In this document: piece by piece, positions 15,739-25,269 of the stretch | Numbering within the stretch: position 1 is the first letter of the stretch | Layout of the letters: every line of letters begins with the position of its first letter | DNA from: an uncultured bacterium | GTDB taxonomy: Bacteria; Bacillota; Clostridia; Lachnospirales; Lachnospiraceae | Length of the DNA stretch: 64,000 bases | Direction of reading: 5' to 3' | Assembly: GCA_905214875.1 (NCBI GenBank) | Contig: CAJMNR010000001.1 | Span: 1 to 64,000, forward strand | Made by a program: the position numbers and the translations under genes | Notes under the pieces: generated by a model | Seen by the model: only the letters and a program-made list of their open reading frames with translations | What the model was told of the DNA's origin: nothing | Database searches by the model: none

Positions 15739-17994
15739 ATGTTACAGGAAATCGTTCAAGCAAAATACGGTAAAGCAATTGAGGAGTGCAGCAATGAAGA
15801 GATTTATATTGCGCTTTTAAATCTTGTAAAGGAGAAAGCAAGTGAGAAAGTTGAAAATAATGATAAGAAGAAATTATATTATGTCTCAGCAGAATTCTTA
15901 ATTGGAAAGCTATTAAGCAATAATTTGATTAACCTTCATTTATACAAAGATATAGCAGAGGAATTAAAAGCACATGGAAAAGATTTAAGCGAGATTGAAG
16001 AAGTTGAGTTAGAGCCATCTTTAGGAAATGGCGGTTTAGGAAGACTTGCAGCTTGTTTTCTAGACTCCATTGCAACATTAGGATTAAACGGTGATGGAAT
16101 CGGATTAAATTATCATTTGGGATTATTTAAACAAGTCTTTGATCACAAATGTCAGATTGAGACGCCAAATCCTTGGATTGATGATAAGAGCTGGCTTACA
16201 AAGAGAGAAGAACAGTATGAAGTTGAGTTTGGGGATTTTAAAGTACGGTCTACCTTATATGATATTGCAGTAACAGGCTATGGAAACCGTACAAATCAAC
16301 TACATTTATTCGATATCGATTCCGTGGATGAAGGAATCGTGAAAGACGGAATCGACTTTGATAAGACAGAAGTTCTCAAGAACCTTACGTTATTCTTATA
16401 TCCAGATGATAGCGATGAGAATGGCCGTCTGCTTCGAGTATATCAGCAGTACTTCATGGTTAGTAATGCGGCACAGTTTATTTTGATGGAATGTAAGCAA
16501 AAAGGATGTGTCTTAACTGATTTACATGAATATGCAGCAATACAAATTAATGATACGCATCCAACTATGATCATTCCTGAACTGATTCGCCTTTTATGTA
16601 AAGAGGGAGTCTCGATGGACGATGCCATTGCTACAGTAAGCAAGACTTGCGCTTATACAAACCATACGATCTTAGCAGAGGCCTTGGAAAAATGGCCATT
16701 GAAGTTCTTAGAAAAAGTTGCACCATGCATCGTGCCAATTATTAAGGAATTGGACCGTCGTATACGTGAAAAGTATACAGACGAATCTGTATATATCATT
16801 GATGAAGATGACCGTGTACATATGGCTCATATCGATATGCATTATGGATATAGCATCAATGGTGTTGCATACTTACATACTGAGATTTTAAAGAATAATG
16901 AATTACATAACTTTTATCAGATCTATCCTGACAAATTCAACAATAAGACAAATGGAATTACGTTTAGACGTTGGTTACTGCATTGCAACCATGAGCTGAC
17001 TGCGTTAATTGAACGGTTAATTGGAGACGAATTTAAAAAGGACGCTATGGAGCTTAATAAATTATTAGCGTATAAAGAAGACGAAGCAGTTCTTGACCAG
17101 TTGTTAGCTGTAAAGCAGCAGAAGAAACATGACTTGGCTGTTTATTTAAAGAATACGCAAGGAATTGAGATTGATGAGAATTCAATCTTTGATATCCAGG
17201 TAAAACGTCTTCATGAATATAAACGTCAACAGATGAATGCGATTTATGCCATCCATAAGTATTTAAGCATCAAGGCGGGAAACATTCCAAGTCATCCAAT
17301 TACGATGATTTTTGGCGCAAAGGCAGCACCAGCGTATACTACGGCAAAGGATATTATCCATTTGATTCTATGCCTGCAGAACATCATCAATAATGATCCA
17401 GAGGTAAGTAAATATCTAAAGGTCATCATGGTTCAAAACTATAATGTTACATTGGCAGAAAAAGTAATTCCTGCATGTGATATTTCAGAGCAGATTTCTC
17501 TTGCTTCCAAGGAGGCAAGTGGTACTGGTAATATGAAGTTTATGCTGAATGGTGCAGTTACCCTTGGGACAAGCGATGGAGCAAATGTAGAGATTCACGA
17601 CCTTGTTGGTGAAGACAACATTTATACATTTGGTGAGTCCAGTGAAGAAGTAATCGAACGGTATGAGAGAGGGGACTACTCCGCAATTGAATACTATGTC
17701 GAAGACAGAGATATTAAAAAGGCATTGGATTTTATCATCAGCGATGAAATGTTTGAAGTTGGGGATCCTGTTATCTTGAAACGTTTACTCAAGGAATTGC
17801 TGAAGAAAGACTGGTTTATGACCTTCCCAGATTGCGAAGAATATTTTGCAACGAAGGAAAGAGCATTCCACGATTATGAGGATCGCCATGCATGGGCCAA
17901 GAAGATGATGACTAACATCGCTAATGCAGGATATTTTTCAGCAGATAGGACGATTGCAGAGTATAATAAAGATATTTGGAAGTTAACGAAATAA
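15739..17994 (+). CDS. glgP: Glycogen/alpha-glucan phosphorylase (GT35)
   Basis: 751 aa. It releases glucose-1-phosphate from maltodextrin or glycogen with phosphate. The family is clear from EPSLGNGGLGRLAACFLDS, VKRLHEYKRQQMN and the pyridoxal-phosphate site EASGTGNMKFMLNG with its Lys. The length of about 750 aa is typical of the short clostridial forms. An upstream frame begins at 15697 inside malQ, but GGGAGG before the ATG at 15739 fixes the start. It follows malQ by 28 bases and completes a two-enzyme maltodextrin route with it. Confidence 0.96.
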   Translation: MLQEIVQAKYGKAIEECSNEEIYIALLNLVKEKASEKVENNDKKKLYYVSAEFLIGKLLSNNLINLHLYKDIAEELKAHGKDLSEIEEVELEPSLGNGGLGRLAACFLDSIATLGLNGDGIGLNYHLGLFKQVFDHKCQIETPNPWIDDKSWLTKREEQYEVEFGDFKVRSTLYDIAVTGYGNRTNQLHLFDIDSVDEGIVKDGIDFDKTEVLKNLTLFLYPDDSDENGRLLRVYQQYFMVSNAAQFILMECKQKGCVLTDLHEYAAIQINDTHPTMIIPELIRLLCKEGVSMDDAIATVSKTCAYTNHTILAEALEKWPLKFLEKVAPCIVPIIKELDRRIREKYTDESVYIIDEDDRVHMAHIDMHYGYSINGVAYLHTEILKNNELHNFYQIYPDKFNNKTNGITFRRWLLHCNHELTALIERLIGDEFKKDAMELNKLLAYKEDEAVLDQLLAVKQQKKHDLAVYLKNTQGIEIDENSIFDIQVKRLHEYKRQQMNAIYAIHKYLSIKAGNIPSHPITMIFGAKAAPAYTTAKDIIHLILCLQNIINNDPEVSKYLKVIMVQNYNVTLAEKVIPACDISEQISLASKEASGTGNMKFMLNGAVTLGTSDGANVEIHDLVGEDNIYTFGESSEEVIERYERGDYSAIEYYVEDRDIKKALDFIISDEMFEVGDPVILKRLLKELLKKDWFMTFPDCEEYFATKERAFHDYEDRHAWAKKMMTNIANAGYFSADRTIAEYNKDIWKLTK

Positions 17995-18037
17995 CGAAAA
18001 TAATAGGATATTTATTCTTATTATGGTAAAATAAAGA

Positions 18038-18071
18038 TAGCTCAGTGGGGAATGGAGAACCTACTGGGCTA
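18038..18071 (+). other. 12-bp inverted repeat before the response-regulator gene
   Basis: TAGCTCAGTGGG pairs with CCTACTGGGCTA over 12 bp (two G-U pairs) with loop GAATGGAGAA. There is no T run. It lies between glgP and the regulator, in the leader of the latter or the trailer of glgP. It may be an mRNA end or an operator. Confidence 0.45.
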
Positions 18072-18103
18072 TAACTATAAAGCGAGATAAGTGGGGTGGA
18101 ACT

Positions 18104-19648
18104 ATGCATCATATTCTTATTGTAGATGATGAAAGAGTCGAGCGAAATGGAATCAAGTTTTTGCTACAGCAAATGGGTTTAACATTGAAGATTGATGAGG
18201 CAGCTAATGGTAAAGATGCATTAGAGTTTCTGACAAACAATGAAAATGATGTAGATATCATTTTTACGGATATAAAGATGCCGTTTATCGATGGCATTGA
18301 GTTGATCAAAGAGATACATAAGTTAGGAAAGAAGTATAAGATTATTATATTTAGTGGTTACAGTGAGTTTGAATATGCCAAGTTTGCTGTAAAAATGGGA
18401 GTGGAAGATTACATATTAAAGCCAGTGGATCCTGCTGAATTTAATAAGACGATTCGTAAGGTGGTAAATGAATTAGAAGAAGAAAAGTCAAAGGAACTGA
18501 TGCAGGAGGAGCACATTAGCTTTATGAAGGAGTATATCTTGTATTCTGTGATTAATGGTGCACCCATTTCCGAAATGCGTGCGCAGGCAGGAAAGTTCAT
18601 GGATCTTGATTTCCTAAATGACTATGGAAGAATGCTTCTTTTTGAGTTTAATACAGAGGCATTCTCGACAATCGGAAGTGACTTCAAAGACGAGTTGAAA
18701 GAGAAGATTCAAGTACCTTATGAATATTTGAACTTGAATTTACAACAAGGGTTATTATTGTTTTCCAAAGAGGTCATGACCGATTATAAAGAGGTTGCAA
18801 GGAAGGTTCATGAGTTCTTTGCAATCCGGTATTCGCTAGACTGTTATGTTTCTGTAAGCAGCAGATGGGAAGACGGTGCTAAAGGTCTTTCTTTGATATT
18901 TGATGAAGTGGAAGAACGTATGGAAGATAAATTCTATGATGATAGGAAGTTTATCTTTGTGCCGGAAGATGATGAGGGAAGTGGGCAAGATGTTACGGTA
19001 GATGATGATACCTATATTAAGCAGATGGCGCAGGATATTAAGATGAAAGATGTCTCAAGACTGCGGACTCATTTTGACGCCCTTTGCAATCGGTTCAATG
19101 AAAAAGGTTCGGTTTCACAGGTATATATTAAGTTTGTTTTTTCTAATCTACTAAAGTTAATCCATGAAAGTTGTCAGGGAAAAGAACAAACCAAGTTAAA
19201 AGATGAGATTGACGAGCTTTATCATGCAAAGGACTACAAGCAGGTAATTGCAATCGTTGATTCAAATATAAAGCAGTTAGAGGAAGCGGTATCATACAAT
19301 CCTCAGACACTGCATCGTGAAATAGAAGCAATAAAACAATATATTTATGAGAATTATGACAAGGAACTAAGTGTGGAACAACTTGCTGAAAAAGTATATC
19401 TTGCACCAAGTTACTTAAGTCATGTGTTCAAAAAGGAAATGGGCCAGAATCTAAGTAAGTTTATCAAGTCTTATCGCATGGAGAAAGCGAAAGAGATGTT
19501 GGAAAAGACACATAAAAAGATTGTAAATATCAGTTATGAAGTAGGATATAGCAATGTATCTTATTTTTGTCAGAGTTTTCGTGAATATTATGGGGTAAGC
19601 CCACAAAAGTTTAGAAATCAGGGTGGCGCAGATGAAGTGGATCTCTAG
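18104..19648 (+). CDS. AraC-family two-component response regulator (YesN type)
   Basis: 514 aa. The receiver domain (about 1-125) has acidic pocket Asp8/Asp9, phospho-acceptor Asp56 (TDIKMPF) and Lys106 (YILKPVD). A long middle region of unassigned function (about 130-400) follows. The C-terminal AraC-type DNA-binding domain (about 410-510) has two helix-turn-helix units: LSVEQLAEKVYLAPSYLSHV and the signature VGYSNVSYFCQSFREYYG. These regulators control carbohydrate ABC transporters in Firmicutes. Its gene overlaps that of the kinase by 17 bases, so they act as a pair. Inferred targets are malQ-glgP and the transporter genes on either side. Confidence 0.94.
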   Translation: MHHILIVDDERVERNGIKFLLQQMGLTLKIDEAANGKDALEFLTNNENDVDIIFTDIKMPFIDGIELIKEIHKLGKKYKIIIFSGYSEFEYAKFAVKMGVEDYILKPVDPAEFNKTIRKVVNELEEEKSKELMQEEHISFMKEYILYSVINGAPISEMRAQAGKFMDLDFLNDYGRMLLFEFNTEAFSTIGSDFKDELKEKIQVPYEYLNLNLQQGLLLFSKEVMTDYKEVARKVHEFFAIRYSLDCYVSVSSRWEDGAKGLSLIFDEVEERMEDKFYDDRKFIFVPEDDEGSGQDVTVDDDTYIKQMAQDIKMKDVSRLRTHFDALCNRFNEKGSVSQVYIKFVFSNLLKLIHESCQGKEQTKLKDEIDELYHAKDYKQVIAIVDSNIKQLEEAVSYNPQTLHREIEAIKQYIYENYDKELSVEQLAEKVYLAPSYLSHVFKKEMGQNLSKFIKSYRMEKAKEMLEKTHKKIVNISYEVGYSNVSYFCQSFREYYGVSPQKFRNQGGADEVDL

Positions 19649-21380
19649 ATTGATTCGAAGAGCATTCGGATCTCTTATACAAGCGTATAAAGATATTAAG
19701 TTAAGGCATAAAGTGCTTGTCACATACGGTTTTGTCGCAATACTTCCAATTACCGTATTGGGGTGTTTTTGTTATGTCCAGTCAAAATCTATGCTGGTGG
19801 AACATGAAAATAATAATATGCAGGATTGTCTTGATCAGTCCATACTTAGCATTGATAATCAGCTGGATATTTATAATAATCTATCGGATTATATTGCCTA
19901 TAACCAGGCCATTGGAAATGTAATCAGCTATGATTATAGCACCTCGTATGAGATGTATGAGAATTTGACAAACACATTAGACCCGATGCTTGCATCGTTA
20001 AAATACTTCCATAGTAAAGTAAACCAGGTTACGATTTATACCTCCAATAACTTTGTAAAGCATGATACGACGGTAGCACCGCTTAATACCATTGTAAGTA
20101 CTGATTGGTACAAGAAAGTGACGGAGCAGTCCACAAGGGATATTCTATGGTTTGTAAAACCAGAAGAGAAGAAAGTGTTTTCAGCAAGAAAGATGCCGAT
20201 ATTGGAAGGAACCGATTATCCGGGCGTGCTTTACATAGACGTAGATTACGACGATTTATTTGCGCCACTGACGGATATGACAAGTTCGGATTATGGAATT
20301 TATGTCGTTGATGAGGGGGATAATGTGGTGTATTCCCACAATCAGTTTTCCAAGGACTCGAAAGCGTATGCTATGAACTATAGCTCCCTTGTACAAGAAA
20401 TGAAGGGAGAGGGAGCGTCGAATTATACGATTGTAAAGGATACTACATCGGAAGATTGGACAATCCTTTTGTATAAGCCAAACAGCGCAATTATGGAGTC
20501 AGTATGGAATATTGCAATTATATCCGTTCTTGTTACGTTGTGCTGTATCATAGCATCCTTTATAGCAGCGGCGGTTATCTCTAGATTTATGGTAACGGAT
20601 ATTGAGAAACTGACGGAGAATATGAAGAATGTGCAGACAGGAAATCTTGAAATTACAGTTAGAAGTAACAGCAAAGATGAAGTTGGCAATCTGATCCGTG
20701 GGTTTGGAATGATGATTGAGAGAATCAACTTATTAATCAATGAAGTATATGAGGGAGAAATTGCGCAGAAAGAGTATGAGATGAAAGCATTGCAGGCTCA
20801 AATCAATCCTCATTTCTTATATAACTCCTTGTCGCTAATTAACTGGAAGGCAATTGAGGCAAATGAACAGGATATAAGCAGGATCACGTTATTATTGTCT
20901 ACATTTTATAGAACGGCTTTAAACCGCGGGGACAATATTTTATCTGTACGTGATGAGATTACCAATATGAAATGCTACTTGGATATTCAGCTTATGATGC
21001 ATGAGAATAACTTTGATGTTGAAGTTGAAATCCCAGAAGAGATGTATGAGTATCAGACCTTGAATCTTATTCTGCAGCCGATAGTGGAAAATGCGATTGA
21101 CCACGGAGTTGACTTGCTGACCGATCGACGAGGCGTAATTCGGATCACCGGGGAGCTTAATGCGGCGACAATCAGCTTTATTATTGAGGACAATGGTGTT
21201 GGAATGGAGCAGGAGAAGGTGGAAACCATACTGACAGAGAAGTCGAAAGGTTATGGCATTCGCAATGTAAATGAGAGAATCAAGCTATTATATGGACCAG
21301 AGTATTCCATGCAGGTACATAGTGAAATCGGTGTTGGGACAACTATTAGAGTTAATATGCCGGCCATAAAGAGAGGATAA
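19632..21380 (+). CDS. Sensor histidine kinase (YesM/LytS type)
   Basis: 582 aa. TM1 at about 27-49 and TM2 at about 290-315 flank an extracellular sensor domain of about 240 residues (dCache-like in position). A HAMP linker comes next, then the His_kinase domain with phospho-acceptor His394 in QINPHFLYNS. The ATPase domain has the N box (QPIVENAIDHG) and G box (DNGVGM). This class usually senses sugars or binding-protein complexes at the membrane. An in-frame GTG at 19623 is possible, but the ATG at 19632 is preferred because GGGTGG lies before it. It overlaps the response-regulator gene. Confidence 0.94.
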   Translation: MKWISRLIRRAFGSLIQAYKDIKLRHKVLVTYGFVAILPITVLGCFCYVQSKSMLVEHENNNMQDCLDQSILSIDNQLDIYNNLSDYIAYNQAIGNVISYDYSTSYEMYENLTNTLDPMLASLKYFHSKVNQVTIYTSNNFVKHDTTVAPLNTIVSTDWYKKVTEQSTRDILWFVKPEEKKVFSARKMPILEGTDYPGVLYIDVDYDDLFAPLTDMTSSDYGIYVVDEGDNVVYSHNQFSKDSKAYAMNYSSLVQEMKGEGASNYTIVKDTTSEDWTILLYKPNSAIMESVWNIAIISVLVTLCCIIASFIAAAVISRFMVTDIEKLTENMKNVQTGNLEITVRSNSKDEVGNLIRGFGMMIERINLLINEVYEGEIAQKEYEMKALQAQINPHFLYNSLSLINWKAIEANEQDISRITLLLSTFYRTALNRGDNILSVRDEITNMKCYLDIQLMMHENNFDVEVEIPEEMYEYQTLNLILQPIVENAIDHGVDLLTDRRGVIRITGELNAATISFIIEDNGVGMEQEKVETILTEKSKGYGIRNVNERIKLLYGPEYSMQVHSEIGVGTTIRVNMPAIKRG

Positions 21381-21413
21381 AATATCAAAATATTAATATA
21401 TCAAAAAAACAAC

Positions 21414-21445
21414 ATGTTTCAAAAATAATCAATATTTACCAAAAA
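21414..21445 (+). promoter_or_regulatory. Conserved two-half-site motif upstream of the binding-protein gene
   Basis: ATGTTTCAAAAA (from 21414) and ATATTTACCAAAAA (from 21432) repeat the malQ upstream pattern with the same 18-bp offset. A TATAATAAATTATAG stretch near 21458-21472 follows where a -10 would be. Shared control with malQ is the simplest reading. Confidence 0.55.
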
Positions 21446-21474
21446 TATCTAAGCTTTTATAATAAATTATAGAT

Positions 21475-21498
21475 AAAGCGAACAAAACGAAACGCTTT
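21475..21498 (+). promoter_or_regulatory. Inverted repeat near the transcription start of the binding-protein gene
   Basis: AAAGCG and CGCTTT are separated by 12 bases (AACAAAACGAAA). The repeat is placed just after the probable -10, so it may be a repressor operator of LacI-family type or a catabolite site, although it does not match a standard cre sequence. Confidence 0.4.
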
Positions 21499-21531
21499 AG
21501 TTGATGCTTTTATTTATAAGGAGGAGATATT

Positions 21532-22822
21532 ATGAAAGCAAAGAAAGTTTGGGCAACATTATTATGTGGGGCAATGGCAGTTGGGAGCTTAGCAGGTTGT
21601 GGAGGTTCAGAAACATCAGATACAAAGGCATCTGATACTGCAGCACCAACAACACAAGAAACTAAAAAAGTAACACTTAAGGTATGGGGGACCTCAAGAA
21701 GATCAAGCAGCAGTAAAAGGTTATGACGAAGGATGGCTAAAAGGCATGTGTGATCAGTTTAATAAAGCACATCCAGAATGGGATATTACTTTTACCTACG
21801 GAGTATGTTCCGAAGGTGATGCCTATAAGACAATCAAGAATGATGTTGATGCAGCAGCAGATGTTTATATGTATGCAAATGACCAAATTCCTGATTTGGT
21901 AAAAATCGGTGCTTTAGCTCAATTAGGAGGAAAGACAGAAGAAGCAGTTAAGGCTGATAATGATGAGGTTATCGTTAACTCAGTTACATATGAAAATGCA
22001 ATCTATGGTGTTCCATTTACATCAAATACATGGTTCTTATACTATGACAAATCTAAATTCTCTGAAAGCGATGTTAAATCATTAGATACTATGATGGAGA
22101 AAGATTTAGGCGATGGCGTTAGCAATTTTGCATTCTCATTAGATAACAGCTGGTATATTCCGGCATTCTTCTTCGCTGGCGACTGTACTTTATTCGGAGA
22201 GGCTGGTAATGATGCATCTCAAGGATGTACATTCAACAATGATTCAGGTGTTGAAGTCGGCAAATATTTAGTTAAATTAGCAAATAATAAGAAATTCTCC
22301 CTTGAAAAGAAAGGTACAAGCATTGCTAAGTTCAAAGAAGGAAAACTTGGTGCTTATTGCTCAGGATCTTGGGATGCTACAGCAATTAAAACAGCATTAA
22401 AAGATAATATGGGTGTTGCAGTTCTTCCAACAATCAATGTAAACGGAAAAGATGGTCAAATGAAATCATTTGCAGGAAGTAAGGCAATCGGAGTAAACCC
22501 TAACAGCAAATCTCCAGAAGTAGCTGTAGCATTAGCAGCATACTTAGGATCTGCAGAAGCTCAGGAAGCTCACTATACATCAAGAGGCATTATTCCAACC
22601 AATAAAACAGTTGCAACTAGCGATGCAGTAAAAGCAGATGAAATCGCACAAGTACAGGCAAATGTAATTAGTACGACTTCTATTGTACAACCACTTGTAA
22701 GTCAAATGGGTAACTTCTGGACTCCAGTAGAATCTTTTGCAAAAGAGATCTGTCAAGGTGATGTAACAGATAAGAATGTAAAAGAAAAATTGGATTCTAT
22801 GGTAGCTGGTATTACAAAATAA
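21532..22822 (+). pseudogene. Maltodextrin-type ABC solute-binding lipoprotein, broken by a +1 frameshift
   Basis: The first frame (21532-21726) encodes a lipoprotein signal peptide with lipobox SLAGC and the start of the mature protein, ending TLKVWGTSRR and a stop. The second frame (21746-22822) supplies the rest (MCDQFNKAHPEWDITFTYG onward, to 358 aa). Removing one G from the GGGGG run at 21686-21690 joins them as TLKVWGPQEDQAAVKGYDEG and gives a protein of about 429 aa, the normal length for a family 1 sugar-binding protein. No other damage is seen. Either a sequencing error, a recent mutation, or slippage at the G run. It sits directly upstream of the malF/malG-like permeases and would bind maltodextrins outside the cell. 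Confidence 0.88.
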
Positions 22823-22850
22823 TCAGACAGACGTTTATATAAAGTGGGAA

Positions 22851-22877
22851 AGAGGGTGTTAGAAGCACCCTCTTTTT
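22851..22877 (+). terminator. Intrinsic terminator/attenuator between binding protein and permease genes
   Basis: AGAGGGTG/CACCCTCT with a 7-base loop, followed by TTTT. It lies 28 bases after the binding-protein stop and before the permease start. In such operons it lets the binding protein be made in excess over the permeases. Confidence 0.8.
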
Positions 22878-22923
22878 AAAAGAACAGCAAGAGTTGCAAG
22901 TAAGGTTGGAAAGGAGAGCGTCC

Positions 22924-24315
22924 ATGGCATTGTTTAGAAAAAAAGAGGCCAAGAAGAAAGACGAAATAACAGTTAGAGAGGCACTTAAAAAGGGTGATAT
23001 CTTCACAAGGCTAAGTGCCGTAATCATGGGTCTTGGCAATTTGATCAGAGGACAGATAATAAAGGGAATATTGTTTCTTGCCTTTGAAATTTACTTTATT
23101 GTGTTTTTAGTTACAGATGGGATTAATAATGTAAGGCGTTTGATAACCCTTGGTACAGTAACGGCAACAAAATACTTTGATGAAACATCTCAGATTTATC
23201 GAATCAAAGCAGGCGATAATTCAATGCTTTGCCTATTATATGGTATTGTGGCAGTCTTTGTAATTATTGGATTTATAATTTTATGGAGAGGAAATTTGAA
23301 AAGTGCCTATGCGGTACAAGTTAAGAAAGAGAACCGGAAAAAGATTCCATCATTTATAGATGATGTTGAAGATTTATTTGATGGACAGATTCATAGGCTC
23401 CTTTTGTTTATTCCGGTTACATGTATTTTAGCATTTACCGTATTACCATTGGTATTTATGATAAGTATGGCATTTACTAATTATGATCGTAACCATCAAG
23501 TGCCAGCAAATTTGTTTGACTGGGTTGGACTAAAGAACTTTGGAGAACTTTTCTCTTCTAGCAGCGGTTTGGCAACTGCATTCTGGCATGTTCTTGGCTG
23601 GACTCTCGTTTGGGCTTTCTTTGCAACATTCTTAAATTATATTGTTGGTATGATTCTTGGTATTGTAATTAATAGAGAGAAGACAAAATGTAAAGCTATG
23701 TGGAGATTTTTCTTTGTATTATCCATTGCAGTACCTCAGTTCGTTTCTTTATTAGTTATGCGTACATTATTTGATCCAGATGGAGCGGTCAATGTATTGT
23801 TGCGTTCCTGGGGATTTATTTCGAAGAACTCCTCGCTTCCGTTTTGGACCGATGTTACGTGGGCCAGAATTATGATTATTGTAGTAAACTTATGGGTTGG
23901 TGTTCCGTATACACTGCTTCAGGTAACCGGTATTCTTAAGAATATTCCAAATGATTTATATGAGGCAGCAAGATTAGATGGAGCAGGACCAGTTCGTATT
24001 TTTACAAGTATTACACTTCCTTATATGCTATTTGTAACAGCTCCATATTTGATTACACAGTTTATTGGAAACATCAATAACTTTAATGTAATCTACCTAC
24101 TGACGGCCGGTGCTCCTGCCACCTTGGAGTACTTTAATGGTACCGCAGGAAAGACGGACTTGTTAGTAACATGGCTTTATAAATTGACCGTAGATTTTAG
24201 TGATTATAGCTATGGTGCAGTTATCGGTATTATGACATTTATCTTGAGTGCAATCTTTGCCCTTGTTACCTACCATCGTACCAGTGCTTATAAGAATGAG
24301 GAGGGATTCCAATAA
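22924..24315 (+). CDS. Maltodextrin-type ABC transporter permease, MalF-like
   Basis: 464 aa from the ATG after AAGGAGAG. Seven or eight hydrophobic helices, with a basic cytoplasmic N-terminus (ALFRKKEAKKKDE). The extended N-terminal part, with two helices before the main permease domain, is typical of MalF. The cytoplasmic EAA loop reads EAARLDGAGPVRIFTSITLP near residues 350-370 and docks with the ATPase. The conserved NFNVIYLLTAGAP segment is also MalF-like. The gene overlaps the next permease by one base. No ABC ATPase gene is nearby. Confidence 0.93.
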   Translation: MALFRKKEAKKKDEITVREALKKGDIFTRLSAVIMGLGNLIRGQIIKGILFLAFEIYFIVFLVTDGINNVRRLITLGTVTATKYFDETSQIYRIKAGDNSMLCLLYGIVAVFVIIGFIILWRGNLKSAYAVQVKKENRKKIPSFIDDVEDLFDGQIHRLLLFIPVTCILAFTVLPLVFMISMAFTNYDRNHQVPANLFDWVGLKNFGELFSSSSGLATAFWHVLGWTLVWAFFATFLNYIVGMILGIVINREKTKCKAMWRFFFVLSIAVPQFVSLLVMRTLFDPDGAVNVLLRSWGFISKNSSLPFWTDVTWARIMIIVVNLWVGVPYTLLQVTGILKNIPNDLYEAARLDGAGPVRIFTSITLPYMLFVTAPYLITQFIGNINNFNVIYLLTAGAPATLEYFNGTAGKTDLLVTWLYKLTVDFSDYSYGAVIGIMTFILSAIFALVTYHRTSAYKNEEGFQ

Positions 24316-25184
24316 TGGCAAACGGAAGAAAGAAAGTCACAAAGAAAAAAGTAGGCAATGTAATCATACATATAATCTTAGGAATCTTGTCATTTATATG
24401 GGTTGCTCCAATCTTATGGGTAATTATGACGTCATTTCGAGCAGAACAAGGCTCTTATCCAACTACGTTTTTCCCAAAGGCTTGGACACTCGGCAACTAT
24501 AAGAAATTGTTTACGGATACGGATGTATTCAACTTCCCAAGATGGTTTGGTAATACGTTTGTAATTGCCATCTTTACATGTATTCTAACCACTATATTTA
24601 TTGTCAGCATTGCATTCTGTATGTCCAGACTTCGCTTTAAATTAAGGAAGCCATATTTAAATATTGCATTGATCCTTGGAATGTTCCCTGGATTTATGTC
24701 AATTGCGGCAGTGTACTACATAATGAAAGGATTAAATCTTTTAAATGGTGGATTCAAACTATTTGCATTGGTTCTTCTGTATTCAGGAGGATCGGGAATC
24801 CTAAGCTTTTATGTTGCAAAAGGATTCTTTGATACGATACCAAAGACAATCGATGAGGCTGCATATGTGGATGGTGCGACAAAATGGAATGTGTTAACGA
24901 AGATTACGCTTCCATTATCAAAACCAATTATCATTTATACAGTATTAACTTCATTTATTGCACCTTGGATTGACTTCATCTTATCAAAAGTCATAGTTGG
25001 TACGGATGCAAAGTATTATACTGTAGCAATTGGTATGTGGAACATGCTTGAAAAGGAAAATATATATCAGTGGTACACGACATTCTTTGCAGCGGCAGTA
25101 ATAGTGTCGATTCCGGTTGCGGCAATCTTCCTATTTATGCAACGATACTATACTGACGGAATGGCAGGTGCTGTAAAAGGCTAA
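24315..25184 (+). CDS. Maltodextrin-type ABC transporter permease, MalG-like
   Basis: 289 aa with six predicted transmembrane helices. The EAA loop is DEAAYVDGATKWNVLTKITL near residues 183-202. The end of the protein (MQRYYTDGMAGAVKG) is the characteristic MalG C-terminus. The start codon overlaps the stop of the MalF-like gene (TAATG), so the two are translationally coupled and form the heterodimeric channel. Confidence 0.94.
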   Translation: MANGRKKVTKKKVGNVIIHIILGILSFIWVAPILWVIMTSFRAEQGSYPTTFFPKAWTLGNYKKLFTDTDVFNFPRWFGNTFVIAIFTCILTTIFIVSIAFCMSRLRFKLRKPYLNIALILGMFPGFMSIAAVYYIMKGLNLLNGGFKLFALVLLYSGGSGILSFYVAKGFFDTIPKTIDEAAYVDGATKWNVLTKITLPLSKPIIIYTVLTSFIAPWIDFILSKVIVGTDAKYYTVAIGMWNMLEKENIYQWYTTFFAAAVIVSIPVAAIFLFMQRYYTDGMAGAVKG

Positions 25185-25269
25185 TGTACAATTACCCTGT
25201 ATGTGATATAATTAAGTTATGTATATAGAAGGTATGCATAAGAAAAACATATGGGATAGGAGGACAGTT

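Noticed and set aside
18038..18071. TAGCTCAGTGGG looks like a tRNA D arm
   Set aside because: No acceptor stem, anticodon arm or T arm is present around it; it is only half of an inverted repeat.
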